A stretch of 11,560 nucleotides of DNA, taken from an uncultured Flavobacterium sp. (GTDB taxonomy: Bacteria; Bacteroidota; Bacteroidia; Flavobacteriales; Flavobacteriaceae). The stretch spans positions 1-11,560 of the forward strand of contig CAMPIZ010000024.1 of the NCBI GenBank assembly GCA_946886675.1, in the 5' to 3' direction. Shown one piece after another: positions 1 to 8,033 of this stretch; the first letter of the stretch is position 1, and each line of letters begins with the position of its first letter. Below the pieces are notes generated by a model that was not told where the DNA came from, ran no database searches, and saw only the letters and a program-made list of their open reading frames with translations. The position numbers and the translations under genes were made by a program.

Positions 1-680
1 CTCATGCATCCGGCATTATAAGCTGCATCAAATTTTTCAAACCACTTATCGGGTGTTGTATGAAAATGTGCACCAAATTCAACGTCAGGATATTTAGGAA
101 TAAGATTAGAAAAAAGGTACTCTATAACCTGAGGGGTAGAACTTCCTATAGTATCTGATAACGACAATATCTTCACCCCCATACCGGCAAGCCTCTCCGT
201 CCATTGCCCTACAATATCAACATTCCAGGGATCACCATAAGGATTACCAAATCCCATAGAGAGATAAGCCACTACTTCTTTATTGGACTTATCGGCAATA
301 TTAAGTATTTCCTGTAATGTAATTAATGATTCGGCTATTGTTTTGTGCGTATTACGCATCTGGAAGTTTTCGGATATAGAAAACGGATAGCCCAGGTATT
401 GTATTTCAGGGTGTACAGCTGCATTCTCAGCACCCTTTGTATTTGCTATAATAGCCAGTAGTTTACTTTTTGTGGCACTAAGGTCCAGCTTAGCCAAAAC
501 TTCGGCTGTATCCTGCATTTGCGGTATGGCTTTTGGCGAAACAAAGCTTCCAAAATCGATAGTATCAAACCCCACCCTTAAAAGCGACTGTATATAAGCT
601 ACTTTCTTTTCTGTAGGTATAAAGGCTTTAATGCCCTGCATGGCATCTCTGGGACACTCGATAATTTTAACCTGTTTCAT
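1..680 (-). CDS. hydroxymethylglutaryl-CoA lyase-like protein, 3' end cut off by the window
   Basis: Reading the minus strand from the ATG at 680 gives an open frame of 226 residues to the window edge, so the C-terminus is missing. It starts MKQVKIIECPRDAMQGIKAF and fits the HMG-CoA lyase / DRE-TIM metallolyase family. Family members split (S)-HMG-CoA into acetyl-CoA and acetoacetate in leucine degradation. The expected landmarks are present: the metal-binding Arg-Asp pair at R11-D12, the SFVSPKAIPQM stretch at 45-55, SDTIG at 175-179, and metal-ligand-type histidines in GAHFH at 203-207. Some positions differ from the classical human-type enzyme: PRDAMQ replaces PRDGLQ, IDFGS (41-45) replaces the usual I-E-A-T-S, and Thr follows HFH where Asp is usual. 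The catalytic-loop cysteine (GGCPYA-type) would lie outside the window. The protein is probably cytosolic. It lies 83 bases downstream of pyrD on the same strand. The family is clear; the exact substrate is inferred. Confidence 0.85.
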   Translation of the reverse strand, partial: MKQVKIIECPRDAMQGIKAFIPTEKKVAYIQSLLRVGFDTIDFGSFVSPKAIPQMQDTAEVLAKLDLSATKSKLLAIIANTKGAENAAVHPEIQYLGYPFSISENFQMRNTHKTIAESLITLQEILNIADKSNKEVVAYLSMGFGNPYGDPWNVDIVGQWTERLAGMGVKILSLSDTIGSSTPQVIEYLFSNLIPKYPDVEFGAHFHTTPDKWFEKFDAAYNAGCM

Positions 681-687
681 AGAGGCC

Positions 688-695
688 CAAAGATA
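688..695 (-). promoter_or_regulatory. candidate -7 promoter box (TATCTTTG) for the lyase-like gene
   Basis: On the minus strand the bases read TATCTTTG, a full match to the Bacteroidota -7 consensus TAnnTTTG. The box ends only 7 bases before the ATG at 680, so transcription from it would begin almost at the start codon. I see no TTG (-33) element at the usual 17-23 base spacing. This could therefore be a weak promoter or a chance match in an AT-rich gap. Confidence 0.4.
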
Positions 696-763
696 ATTAA
701 AGAATCGGGTTTTACGAAATCGTTTTCCTTCAAAAACTACCTATGTATAGCTTATCAGGAGAC

Positions 764-1792
764 CTATGAAGCTAATATCTTCTTATTGATAGCTTTAATT
801 AATGCCGGGCCTTCATAAATAAACCCGGTATAGAGTTGTACCAAGCTGGCACCAGCTTCAAGCTTTTCCATAGCATCTTCTGCAGAATGTATACCTCCCA
901 CACCTATTATAGGGAATGCCTTATTACTTTTTTCTGACAGAAAGCGTATTACTTCTGTGGAACGTTTAGCAAGCGGCTTACCGCTAAGCCCTCCCATTTC
1001 TTTTTGATTTTCCGATATAAGCCCGTCACGTGAAATAGTCGTGTTTGTAGCTATAACGCCTGCTATTCCTGTAGTCTTTACAATATCAATTATATCCAGT
1101 AACTGGCTATCGGTCAGGTCAGGAGCAATTTTAAGCAGTATTGGCTTTTGTACAGGCTTTGCTGTATTTTTATCCTGAAGTGTTTGCAGCAGCTGTGTAA
1201 GTGGCTCCTTATCCTGAAGTTCACGCAGATTTGGCGTGTTTGGCGAGCTTACATTTACCACAAAGTAATCCACATAATCATACAATGCATCAAAACAAAT
1301 CTCATAATCTTTAACAGCATCCTCGTTAGTGGTAACTTTATTCTTGCCTATGTTTCCGCCTATAAGTACATGCCCTTTACCTTTAGGGTTCTTTTTAAGC
1401 CGTTCTACAGCATCCGCCACTCCCCCATTGTTAAAGCCCATCCTGTTTATAATACCGCCATCTTCTTTAAGCCTGAAAAGTCTTTTCTTTGGGTTGCCTT
1501 CCTGTGGTTTTGGCGTAAGCGTACCTATCTCTATAAAACCAAAGCCCAGGCCGCCAAGCTCTTTGTACAGTTTGGCATCCTTATCAAGACCAGCGGCAAG
1601 CCCTACCGGATTTTTGAATTTAAGCCCAAATACCTCCCGCTCCAGCCTTGGGTCATTTACCTCATACATCGATTTAAGCAGTGAAGGCATCCCGGGTATA
1701 CTGTTTAAAAACCTGATGGCTGAAAATGTAAAGTAGTGGACTTTTTCCGGGTCAAAACGGAATAATACAGGCCTTAATAAAGATTTGTACAT
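764..1792 (-). CDS. pyrD: dihydroorotate dehydrogenase (quinone), class 2
   Basis: This FMN enzyme oxidises dihydroorotate to orotate, the fourth step of pyrimidine synthesis, and passes electrons to membrane quinone (probably menaquinone in this group). From the ATG at 1792 it is 342 residues, close to the usual 336-350. Residues 1-40 form the two-helix N-terminal extension typical of class 2 enzymes ([20 protein letters not shown]), which docks on the inner face of the cytoplasmic membrane. [14 protein letters not shown] (61-74), [12 protein letters not shown] (90-101), NRMGFNN (116-122), the active-site stretch [11 protein letters not shown] (180-190) with the catalytic-base serine, and GVGGI (297-301) are all present. 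The frame extends upstream to a TTG at 1816. I prefer the ATG at 1792 because the family begins there and because the TTG overlaps a TAnnTTTG promoter box. The gene is divergent from the HD-hydrolase gene and upstream of the lyase-like gene. Confidence 0.96.
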   Translation of the reverse strand: MYKSLLRPVLFRFDPEKVHYFTFSAIRFLNSIPGMPSLLKSMYEVNDPRLEREVFGLKFKNPVGLAAGLDKDAKLYKELGGLGFGFIEIGTLTPKPQEGNPKKRLFRLKEDGGIINRMGFNNGGVADAVERLKKNPKGKGHVLIGGNIGKNKVTTNEDAVKDYEICFDALYDYVDYFVVNVSSPNTPNLRELQDKEPLTQLLQTLQDKNTAKPVQKPILLKIAPDLTDSQLLDIIDIVKTTGIAGVIATNTTISRDGLISENQKEMGGLSGKPLAKRSTEVIRFLSEKSNKAFPIIGVGGIHSAEDAMEKLEAGASLVQLYTGFIYEGPALIKAINKKILAS

Positions 1793-1813
1793 AGCTTGAA
1801 AATGTTGTGGATG

Positions 1814-1821
1814 CAAATTTA
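1814..1821 (-). promoter_or_regulatory. candidate -7 promoter box (TAAATTTG) for pyrD
   Basis: The minus strand reads TAAATTTG, a full match to TAnnTTTG, 21 bases before the pyrD ATG at 1792. This predicts a leader of roughly 15 bases. A clear TTG -33 element is not visible. The box overlaps the alternative TTG start at 1816, which argues against that longer start. Confidence 0.55.
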
Positions 1822-1865
1822 AGATTATATATGTAAATTATACAGCCCGTAATTGTAAAGTTGTA

Positions 1866-1873
1866 TATTTTTG
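1866..1873 (+). promoter_or_regulatory. candidate -7 promoter box (TATTTTTG) for the HD-hydrolase gene
   Basis: The plus strand reads TATTTTTG, a full match to TAnnTTTG, 20 bases before the ATG at 1894. It lies about 45 bases from the oppositely oriented pyrD box, so the 101-base gap 1793-1893 acts as a compact divergent promoter region. No well-placed -33 TTG is evident. The nearest upstream TTGs are too close to the box. Confidence 0.5.
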
Positions 1874-1893
1874 ATGTATAATCTCATTAATAT

Positions 1894-2493
1894 ATGCTAA
1901 AAAGTATCTTCATAAATCTTGTAAATACATACAGTAACAATGATACTGCACAAAAGCTATGGGCAGAGGTTGAAAAAGCCTACAGCTATAAAAAAAGGTA
2001 TTATCATAACCTTAATCATCTGGAGAAGGTTTATGCTGAGCTAAAACATTGTAAAATACAAATTGATGACTGGGATACTGTATTGTTTGCACTGTTTTAT
2101 CATGACATAATATATAAAGCGACACGTAATGATAATGAGGAACAGAGCGCGGAACTCGCCGAAAAAAGACTGAAAGAAATTAATTATCCTGCTGAAAAAA
2201 CAGCCCGGTGTAAACAACATATACTTGCCACAAAGTCGCACCTTCCCTGCAGCGATAATGATACTAACTTATTTACAGATGCCGACCTGGCCATACTGGG
2301 ATATCCGTTAAAGGAATACATGGCTTATAGTAGACAGGTTCGCAAAGAGTTTTCATATTACCCTAATATATTATACAAGACCGGGCGCAAAAAAGTTTTA
2401 TCGCATTTTCTGGAAATGAGCTACATTTATAAAACTGGCTTTTTTCAGCAAAAATATGAAGAATCGGTCGTGAAAATATCCGCCAAGAATTAA
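1894..2493 (+). CDS. HD-superfamily metal-dependent phosphohydrolase-like protein (COG4339 type)
   Basis: This is a soluble protein of 199 residues with no signal peptide or membrane segment. It shows the conserved pattern of the small predicted HD hydrolases: YHNLNH at 37-42 with two histidines, the HD doublet in FYHDIIY at H70-D71, a histidine in KQHI at 109, and TDADLAILG at 128-136 with two aspartates. These His/Asp residues are the expected divalent-metal ligands. Members of the wider HD superfamily hydrolyse phosphate esters, often of nucleotides. The substrate of this subgroup is not known to me, and nothing in the neighbourhood identifies it. It follows the divergent promoter region shared with pyrD and precedes the large kinase by 90 bases. 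No terminator hairpin is visible between them, so some read-through into the kinase is possible, although the kinase has its own -7-like box. Confidence 0.8.
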   Translation: MLKSIFINLVNTYSNNDTAQKLWAEVEKAYSYKKRYYHNLNHLEKVYAELKHCKIQIDDWDTVLFALFYHDIIYKATRNDNEEQSAELAEKRLKEINYPAEKTARCKQHILATKSHLPCSDNDTNLFTDADLAILGYPLKEYMAYSRQVRKEFSYYPNILYKTGRKKVLSHFLEMSYIYKTGFFQQKYEESVVKISAKN

Positions 2494-2537
2494 CCAAACT
2501 TTAGCTATATTAAGAAATCATTAGTTTTATTAATTGC

Positions 2538-2545
2538 TATATTTG
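2538..2545 (+). promoter_or_regulatory. candidate -7 promoter box (TATATTTG) for the hybrid kinase
   Basis: TATATTTG matches TAnnTTTG in the gap between the HD gene and the kinase, 38 bases before the kinase ATG at 2584. This implies a leader of about 30 bases. A -33 TTG at the expected distance is not obvious. Confidence 0.5.
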
Positions 2546-2583
2546 AAGCAGTCACCTAACCTGTAAAGAATATTGTATCTGCT

Positions 2584-5500
2584 ATGGAAAATCTAAAAAC
2601 TTCTGCTGATTTCCTTACGTCTCCCGGAGAACTGGGGGAAATGATACGAAATTATGACTGGGCTTCAACTTCATTAGGTTCTATATCTCATTGGCCTCAA
2701 AGCCTTAAAACAACCCTTAGTCTTATGCTAAACTCCAAAAACCCAACATGGGTCTCATGGGGTGCAGATAGTATATTTTTCTATAATGATGCATATATAG
2801 ATGTATTGGGTAGGGACAAGCACAAGTGGGTACTTGGACAGCCAACTCATTTGGTTTGGGAGGAAGTATGGGATAATGTAGGCCCTCTTTATGATCTTGC
2901 TTCTAATGAAGGCCTCTCTACAAACGTAGATGATATGCAGTTTTTTATGAGGCGCGGCGACTTTCTTGAAGAAACTTTTTATTCTTTTTCCTATAGCCCG
3001 ATATTTAATGAACAAGGGCAAGTAGGAGGTGTATTCTGCTCTAATTTTGAAACAACACCTAAAATATTGAGCGCCAGGCGAAACAGTGTTTTATCACAGC
3101 TTGCTGAAAATTCTGTAGCAGCAAAAACGATGGACGGAGCAATAGATGCTGCTGCAAAAACTCTTGCCAAGAACACAGAAGACATTCCTTTTGCTTTGAT
3201 TTACCTGCTTGATAATACAGGAAAAAAAGCTGAAATAGCAAGATACATCGGAGTAAATGAAATTATTGAAAAGGTTTTTCCCCGTGTTGTTGAATTCGAC
3301 AGTGTTGATAACGACCAGGCTGCAATGCTTACCGAAATAATAAAGTCAGGAAAAATACAGGTAGTTGATATTGCCAAATCAAATATTTATTTAAAAGGGC
3401 AGGCTAACCAAATTGTAAAAAAAGCTATTGCTGTACCCTTTAGTATGGCTAGTAATACAGCAGCAGGCATAATGATATGTGGTGTTAACCCAACACGAAG
3501 GCTTGATAAAGATTATCAGACTTTTTATGAAATGGCAGCCGGGCAGATATCTACAGCTATACAAAATGTTACATCTATTGAAAATGAACGTAAGAGAGCT
3601 GAAGAACTTGCAGAAATCGATAAAGCTAAAACCGCATTCTTCAGTAATATAAGTCATGAATTCCGCACACCACTTACCCTTATGCTGGGGCCTCTGGAAG
3701 AACTTTTAAAGCACAACAGGCTGGGCACAGACGAAAAAGAAGTAGTAGAAACCACACACAGAAATGCTATCAGACTACTGCGCCTGGTGAATTCCCTGCT
3801 TGATTTCAGCTTAATTGAAAGTGGGAAGCTTAAAGCTAAGTTTGTCCCTACCGATATTGCCGCACTTACAGAAAATCTTACCTCAAATTTCAGGTCGATT
3901 ATAGAAACTGCAGGTCTTGAGCTTGAGGTTTACACACAACCCCTAGCCCAAAAAGTTTATGCAGACAGGGAAATGTGGGAAAAAATAGTATTCAACCTGC
4001 TTTCAAACGCATTTAAATATACCCTTAGCGGAACCATCAGTGTAAATGTATATGAAGAACAAAATTATGCTGTTTTAACGGTTAAGGACAGTGGTGTAGG
4101 TATACCGGAAAATGAACTTGCAAATATGTTTACCCGTTTTCATAGGATACAAAATACAACCGGCAGAAGTTTTGAAGGTACCGGTATAGGCCTTTCTATG
4201 ATAAAGGAACTTATAAATCAGCATGGGGGCGAAATTACTGTACAGAGCAAAATACAGGAAGGCACTACCTTTACGGTAAAAATTCCTTTTGGGAAAGAGC
4301 ACCTACAGGAGTCGCACGTTTATGAAGAGGCTATAGACAGTGAAACGTTTTTAGCAGACGCCTATAGAAAAGAGGCAGAAATAATGCTCGAAAAAGATGA
4401 TATTGAAGTTGAATCTGAAGCAATTAGTAAAAATCAGGACATCATACTTATTGTAGACGATAATACCGATATGAGAAAGCATCTCAGGGCTATTATTGAA
4501 AAACAATACAGGGTTATAACTGCCGTTAATGGTGAAGATGCTCTCAATGAACTAAAAAAATACTCACCAAGCTTAATTGTAAGTGACATAATGATGCCGG
4601 TAATGGACGGCATAGAGCTGCTTAAAAGAATAAAAGATAATCCCGATACATCCTCTATTCCTGTAATATTACTTACTGCCCGTGCAGGTGAAGAATCAAA
4701 AATTGAAGGATATGAAACAGGTGCCGATGATTACCTCATAAAACCATTTTCTGCAAAGGAACTTACTGCCAGGATACGCTCGCAGTTAAAAATAGCCACA
4801 ACGCGTGAGCATGCACGCAGACAGCTGCAAAATCTTTTTATGCAGGCACCAGCTGCAATATGCATACTAAAAGGCAAAGACTTTATAGTAGAAATGGCTA
4901 ATGATAATATACTCGGAATGTGGGGTAAGCCAGCAAGTGAGATGCTTAATAAGCCTCTTATGGAAGGTTTACCGGAAGCTGTTGAGCAGGGATATGACAA
5001 ACTCCTTGAAAAGGTTTATAATGAAGGTATTACCCATATAGATGAGGAAGCCCCCTTTTATAAAATTGAGAATGGTGTACAAAAGCAAGCTTACATAAAA
5101 TTCATTTACCAGCCTTTTTATGAAGAAGACGGTAAGATATCCGGTATAATGGTACTGGCAAATGATATTACACCCCAGGTGGAAGCCCGTAAAAAAATTG
5201 AAGAAAGTGAGGCTAAATTCCGCAATCTTATCAATGAATCTTATATGCCTATAGTGATTATTAAAGGTGAAGATTTAGTATATGATTTTGTAAACGATGC
5301 CTACCTTAAAATATATGATTTAAAACGTGAGGATTTTATAGGCCGTAAGATGATTGAGGCTCTGCCAATCTTAAAAACGAGTGCTATAGAAGCCAATCTT
5401 AAAAAAGTATTACACACAGGCCAGACACAGATATTTACAGATGTACCGGTTGTATTTAACCGCGATGGTGTTACAGAAACAAGGTATTTTACATCTATTT

Positions 5501-6711
5501 ACCAGCCATTTATTGAAAATGGAAAGATAGTAGGTATAATATCTATAGTAAATGAGGTTACAGAACAATATTTAGCAAAAAAAATACAGGAACAAAACGA
5601 GCAGGACCTTAAAATTATACTTGAGGCTATGCCACAAATGGCTTTCAGGGCAAATGCAGAGGGTGAGCCTGTTTTTCATAGTGAGAAATTTTATGATTAT
5701 ACAGGGCTTACTATGGATGTTGCTAAGCAAACCAGATGGAGTACTATAATTCACCCTGATATGCTGGAGGGTGCTTTAAATGCATGGGAGAATTCTATTA
5801 AAACCGGAGAGGAGTTTGATTATGCTTTTCAGATAAAAAGGGCAAGCGATAATATGTACCGCTGGCACCTTTCCAGAGCTGTGGCGCTACGCAATGAAAA
5901 AGGTAAAATTATGCAGTGGGTAGGTACTATTACCGATATTCATGAACAAAAAATATTTGCCGAAAAACTGGAGGCAATGGTTAACAGCAGGACAGATGAA
6001 TTAAATGCATCAAACAAACTGCTCGAGCAAAAAAATATTGAGCTTGAAAAGTCCAACAAAGAACTGGAGTCGTTTAACTACGTTGCAAGCCACGATTTAC
6101 AGGAACCATTAAGAAAGATACAGACTTTTATAAGCTTTATAAAGGATCGTGATATGAATCAGGCAGAAGCAGAACCGTACATAAATAAAATACATACCTC
6201 TGCCGGAAGAATGATGCAGCTTATAAAAGATGTATTGGTATATAGCCGCCTTTCTGTAGAGCAGCAGTTTGAAGATGTAAACCTTAATAACATTATGGAA
6301 ACCGTACTGGCAGATTATGAACTGCTTATAAAAGAGAAGGATGCTGTTATAAATAAAACTATCCTGCCTGTTATTAAAGGTATACCGCTTCAAATGGAGC
6401 AGCTGTTTTCCAACCTTATAAGTAACTCATTAAAATACAGTTCTGAAACTCCGGTAATAGAGATATCCCATCTTATTGAGAACAATACAATCACCCTTAT
6501 TTTTAAAGATAATGGTATTGGTTTTGACACAGAATATAGTGAGCAGATATTTAAGCTATTCCAAAGGCTGCATGGTAAAGGTGAATATGCCGGTACCGGT
6601 ATTGGGCTAAGTATCTGCAAAAAAATTGCAGAGCAGCACGGAGGTACCATACAGGCAGAATCTTCACCCGGAAATGGTGCAACCTTTAAAATAATACTGC
6701 CTTTGCAATAA
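2584..6711 (+). CDS. soluble multi-PAS hybrid sensor histidine kinase with two kinase cores and an internal receiver
   Basis: The protein has 1375 residues and no membrane segment or signal peptide, so it should sense cytosolic cues. Domains in order: an N-terminal PAS-like module with the DW..(T/S)xLG....WPxSL signature (about 25-160); a GAF-like region (170-330); HisKA with phospho-acceptor H358 in ISHEFRTPL; HATPase with N475, DSGVGIP (502-508) and GTGIGL (532-537); a receiver domain (617-735) with D625/D626, phospho-acceptor D668, T698 and K720; two similar PAS domains (about 750-866 and 880-995); a PAS_3-type domain (about 1008-1120); a coiled coil (1120-1165); a second HisKA with H1170 in SHDLQEPLRK; and a second HATPase with N1281, DNGIGF (1309-1314) and GTGIGL (1337-1342). 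All key phosphotransfer and ATP-binding residues are intact in both cores. There is no DNA-binding or enzymatic output domain and no adjacent response regulator, so the target is unknown. The signal could be passed to the internal D668 or to a regulator encoded elsewhere. PAS and receiver boundaries are approximate. Confidence 0.93.
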   Translation: MENLKTSADFLTSPGELGEMIRNYDWASTSLGSISHWPQSLKTTLSLMLNSKNPTWVSWGADSIFFYNDAYIDVLGRDKHKWVLGQPTHLVWEEVWDNVGPLYDLASNEGLSTNVDDMQFFMRRGDFLEETFYSFSYSPIFNEQGQVGGVFCSNFETTPKILSARRNSVLSQLAENSVAAKTMDGAIDAAAKTLAKNTEDIPFALIYLLDNTGKKAEIARYIGVNEIIEKVFPRVVEFDSVDNDQAAMLTEIIKSGKIQVVDIAKSNIYLKGQANQIVKKAIAVPFSMASNTAAGIMICGVNPTRRLDKDYQTFYEMAAGQISTAIQNVTSIENERKRAEELAEIDKAKTAFFSNISHEFRTPLTLMLGPLEELLKHNRLGTDEKEVVETTHRNAIRLLRLVNSLLDFSLIESGKLKAKFVPTDIAALTENLTSNFRSIIETAGLELEVYTQPLAQKVYADREMWEKIVFNLLSNAFKYTLSGTISVNVYEEQNYAVLTVKDSGVGIPENELANMFTRFHRIQNTTGRSFEGTGIGLSMIKELINQHGGEITVQSKIQEGTTFTVKIPFGKEHLQESHVYEEAIDSETFLADAYRKEAEIMLEKDDIEVESEAISKNQDIILIVDDNTDMRKHLRAIIEKQYRVITAVNGEDALNELKKYSPSLIVSDIMMPVMDGIELLKRIKDNPDTSSIPVILLTARAGEESKIEGYETGADDYLIKPFSAKELTARIRSQLKIATTREHARRQLQNLFMQAPAAICILKGKDFIVEMANDNILGMWGKPASEMLNKPLMEGLPEAVEQGYDKLLEKVYNEGITHIDEEAPFYKIENGVQKQAYIKFIYQPFYEEDGKISGIMVLANDITPQVEARKKIEESEAKFRNLINESYMPIVIIKGEDLVYDFVNDAYLKIYDLKREDFIGRKMIEALPILKTSAIEANLKKVLHTGQTQIFTDVPVVFNRDGVTETRYFTSIYQPFIENGKIVGIISIVNEVTEQYLAKKIQEQNEQDLKIILEAMPQMAFRANAEGEPVFHSEKFYDYTGLTMDVAKQTRWSTIIHPDMLEGALNAWENSIKTGEEFDYAFQIKRASDNMYRWHLSRAVALRNEKGKIMQWVGTITDIHEQKIFAEKLEAMVNSRTDELNASNKLLEQKNIELEKSNKELESFNYVASHDLQEPLRKIQTFISFIKDRDMNQAEAEPYINKIHTSAGRMMQLIKDVLVYSRLSVEQQFEDVNLNNIMETVLADYELLIKEKDAVINKTILPVIKGIPLQMEQLFSNLISNSLKYSSETPVIEISHLIENNTITLIFKDNGIGFDTEYSEQIFKLFQRLHGKGEYAGTGIGLSICKKIAEQHGGTIQAESSPGNGATFKIILPLQ

Positions 6712-6728
6712 TATTCAACTGCTTTATC

Positions 6729-6760
6729 TTGCGGTACTTTGCCGTAAAATTGTAAATTTG
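6729..6760 (+). promoter_or_regulatory. candidate promoter for pepT: TTG (-33) and TAAATTTG (-7)
   Basis: TTG at 6729-6731 and TAAATTTG at 6753-6760 are separated by 21 bases. This fits the Bacteroidota arrangement TTG-N(17-23)-TAnnTTTG, making it the best promoter match in the window. The -7 box ends 25 bases before the pepT ATG, so the leader would be about 20 bases. The leader is A/T-rich (AAAAA directly before ATG) and has no Shine-Dalgarno sequence. Confidence 0.65.
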
Positions 6761-6785
6761 AAACTTCATATTAAATTTATAAAAA

Positions 6786-8027
6786 ATGCAGCATATTATT
6801 GACCGCTTTATAAGCTATGTCACAGTTGATACTGAATCTGATCCAAATTCTGACACTACCCCAAGTACCGCAAAACAGTGGGATCTTGCAAACCAGCTGG
6901 TAGAAGAATTAAAAGCCATAGGGATGGAAGATGTTACTATTGATGATAACGCTTACATTATGGCAACGCTTCCCTCAAATGTAGATCATGAAGTACCTAC
7001 TATAGGTTTTGTATCTCACTTTGACACAACTCCCGATTTTACGGGTGCTAATGTTAAACCGCAAATAATTAAAGATTATGATGGCGGAGATATTGTGCTT
7101 AATAAAGAACAAAATATAGTACTTTCCCCAGGTTATTTTAAAGACCTTTTACAATACAAAGGGCAAACCCTTATAACTACAGATGGTACTACACTTCTTG
7201 GCGCTGACGATAAAGCAGGTATAACCGAAATTGTTACGGCTATGGAGTACCTTGTAAAAAATCCTGAAATTAAACACGGAAAAATACGCGTTGGCTTTAC
7301 TCCGGATGAGGAAATAGGCCGTGGTGCACACAAGTTTGATGTAGAAAAATTTGGTGCAGACTGGGCTTATACCATGGATGGAAGTCAGATAGGCGAACTG
7401 GAGTATGAAAACTTTAATGCTGCCGGAGCTAAAATTACTTTTAAAGGAAAAAGCGTACACCCGGGATATGCTAAAGGAAAAATGATAAATTCTATGTTGC
7501 TGGCCAATAAGTTTATATCTAAACTTCCTAAAGAAGAGGTGCCGGAAAGGACTTCAGGCTACGAAGGTTTCTTCCATGTAACCGGCATTAACGGAAGCAT
7601 TGAAGAAACTACTGTACAGCTTATTATTCGTGATCATGATAAAAAGAAGTTTGAAAAAAGAAAAAAGCTTGTAGAAAAGATTACAGAAAGCATCAACAAA
7701 AAATATGAAAAGCAGTTTGGTGAAGATATTGCCATTGCCGAGATAAAAGACCAGTACTTCAACATGAAGGAAAAAGTAGAACCGGTAATGCATATTGTTG
7801 ATGTTGCAGAGCAGGCAATGAAAGAACTTAATATAAAACCTATAATCAAACCTATACGTGGTGGTACAGACGGTTCTCAGCTTTCTTATATGGGGCTGCC
7901 GTGTCCTAATATTTTTGCAGGGGGACATAACTTTCATGGTAAGTATGAATATGTTCCTGTAGAGAGCATGCAAAAAGCAGTAGAGGTTATTGTAAAGATT
8001 GCAGAGCTTACTGCACTGAAAAAATAA
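6786..8027 (+). CDS. pepT: peptidase T (tripeptide aminopeptidase, M20B family)
   Basis: This cytosolic two-zinc aminopeptidase removes the N-terminal residue from tripeptides and works in late peptide breakdown. At 413 residues it matches the usual length of about 408. All metal ligands and catalytic residues expected from the enterobacterial enzyme can be placed: H78 and D80 in SHFD, D141 in GADDKAG, E175/E176 in PDEEIG, D198 in TMDG, and H384 in NFHGK. The dimerisation/lid part includes [14 protein letters not shown] (220-233), and IRGGTDGS (357-364) is also conserved. The ATG at 6786 follows an A-rich stretch downstream of a good promoter. The gene is 74 bases after the kinase stop and 6 bases before the next gene, so it is probably the first gene of a two-gene operon. 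Confidence 0.97.
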   Translation: MQHIIDRFISYVTVDTESDPNSDTTPSTAKQWDLANQLVEELKAIGMEDVTIDDNAYIMATLPSNVDHEVPTIGFVSHFDTTPDFTGANVKPQIIKDYDGGDIVLNKEQNIVLSPGYFKDLLQYKGQTLITTDGTTLLGADDKAGITEIVTAMEYLVKNPEIKHGKIRVGFTPDEEIGRGAHKFDVEKFGADWAYTMDGSQIGELEYENFNAAGAKITFKGKSVHPGYAKGKMINSMLLANKFISKLPKEEVPERTSGYEGFFHVTGINGSIEETTVQLIIRDHDKKKFEKRKKLVEKITESINKKYEKQFGEDIAIAEIKDQYFNMKEKVEPVMHIVDVAEQAMKELNIKPIIKPIRGGTDGSQLSYMGLPCPNIFAGGHNFHGKYEYVPVESMQKAVEVIVKIAELTALKK

Positions 8028-8033
8028 GACCGT

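Noticed and set aside
1148..1684. Open frame of 178 codons on the plus strand opposite pyrD
   Set aside because: It lies wholly antisense to a strongly conserved enzyme, has a low-complexity Ile/Phe/Tyr-rich product and shows no recognisable domain or promoter.
1793..1816. Eight-codon N-terminal extension of pyrD starting at a TTG
   Set aside because: It overlaps a TAnnTTTG promoter box, and the family N-terminus begins at the ATG at 1792.
6731..6748. Near-repeat GCGGTA / GCCGTA upstream of pepT as an operator
   Set aside because: The two copies are short, imperfect and unsupported by symmetry or by a nearby regulator gene.
7554..7973. Open frame of 139 codons on the minus strand inside pepT
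   Set aside because: It is antisense to a fully conserved M20 peptidase and its product is compositionally biased with no domain.
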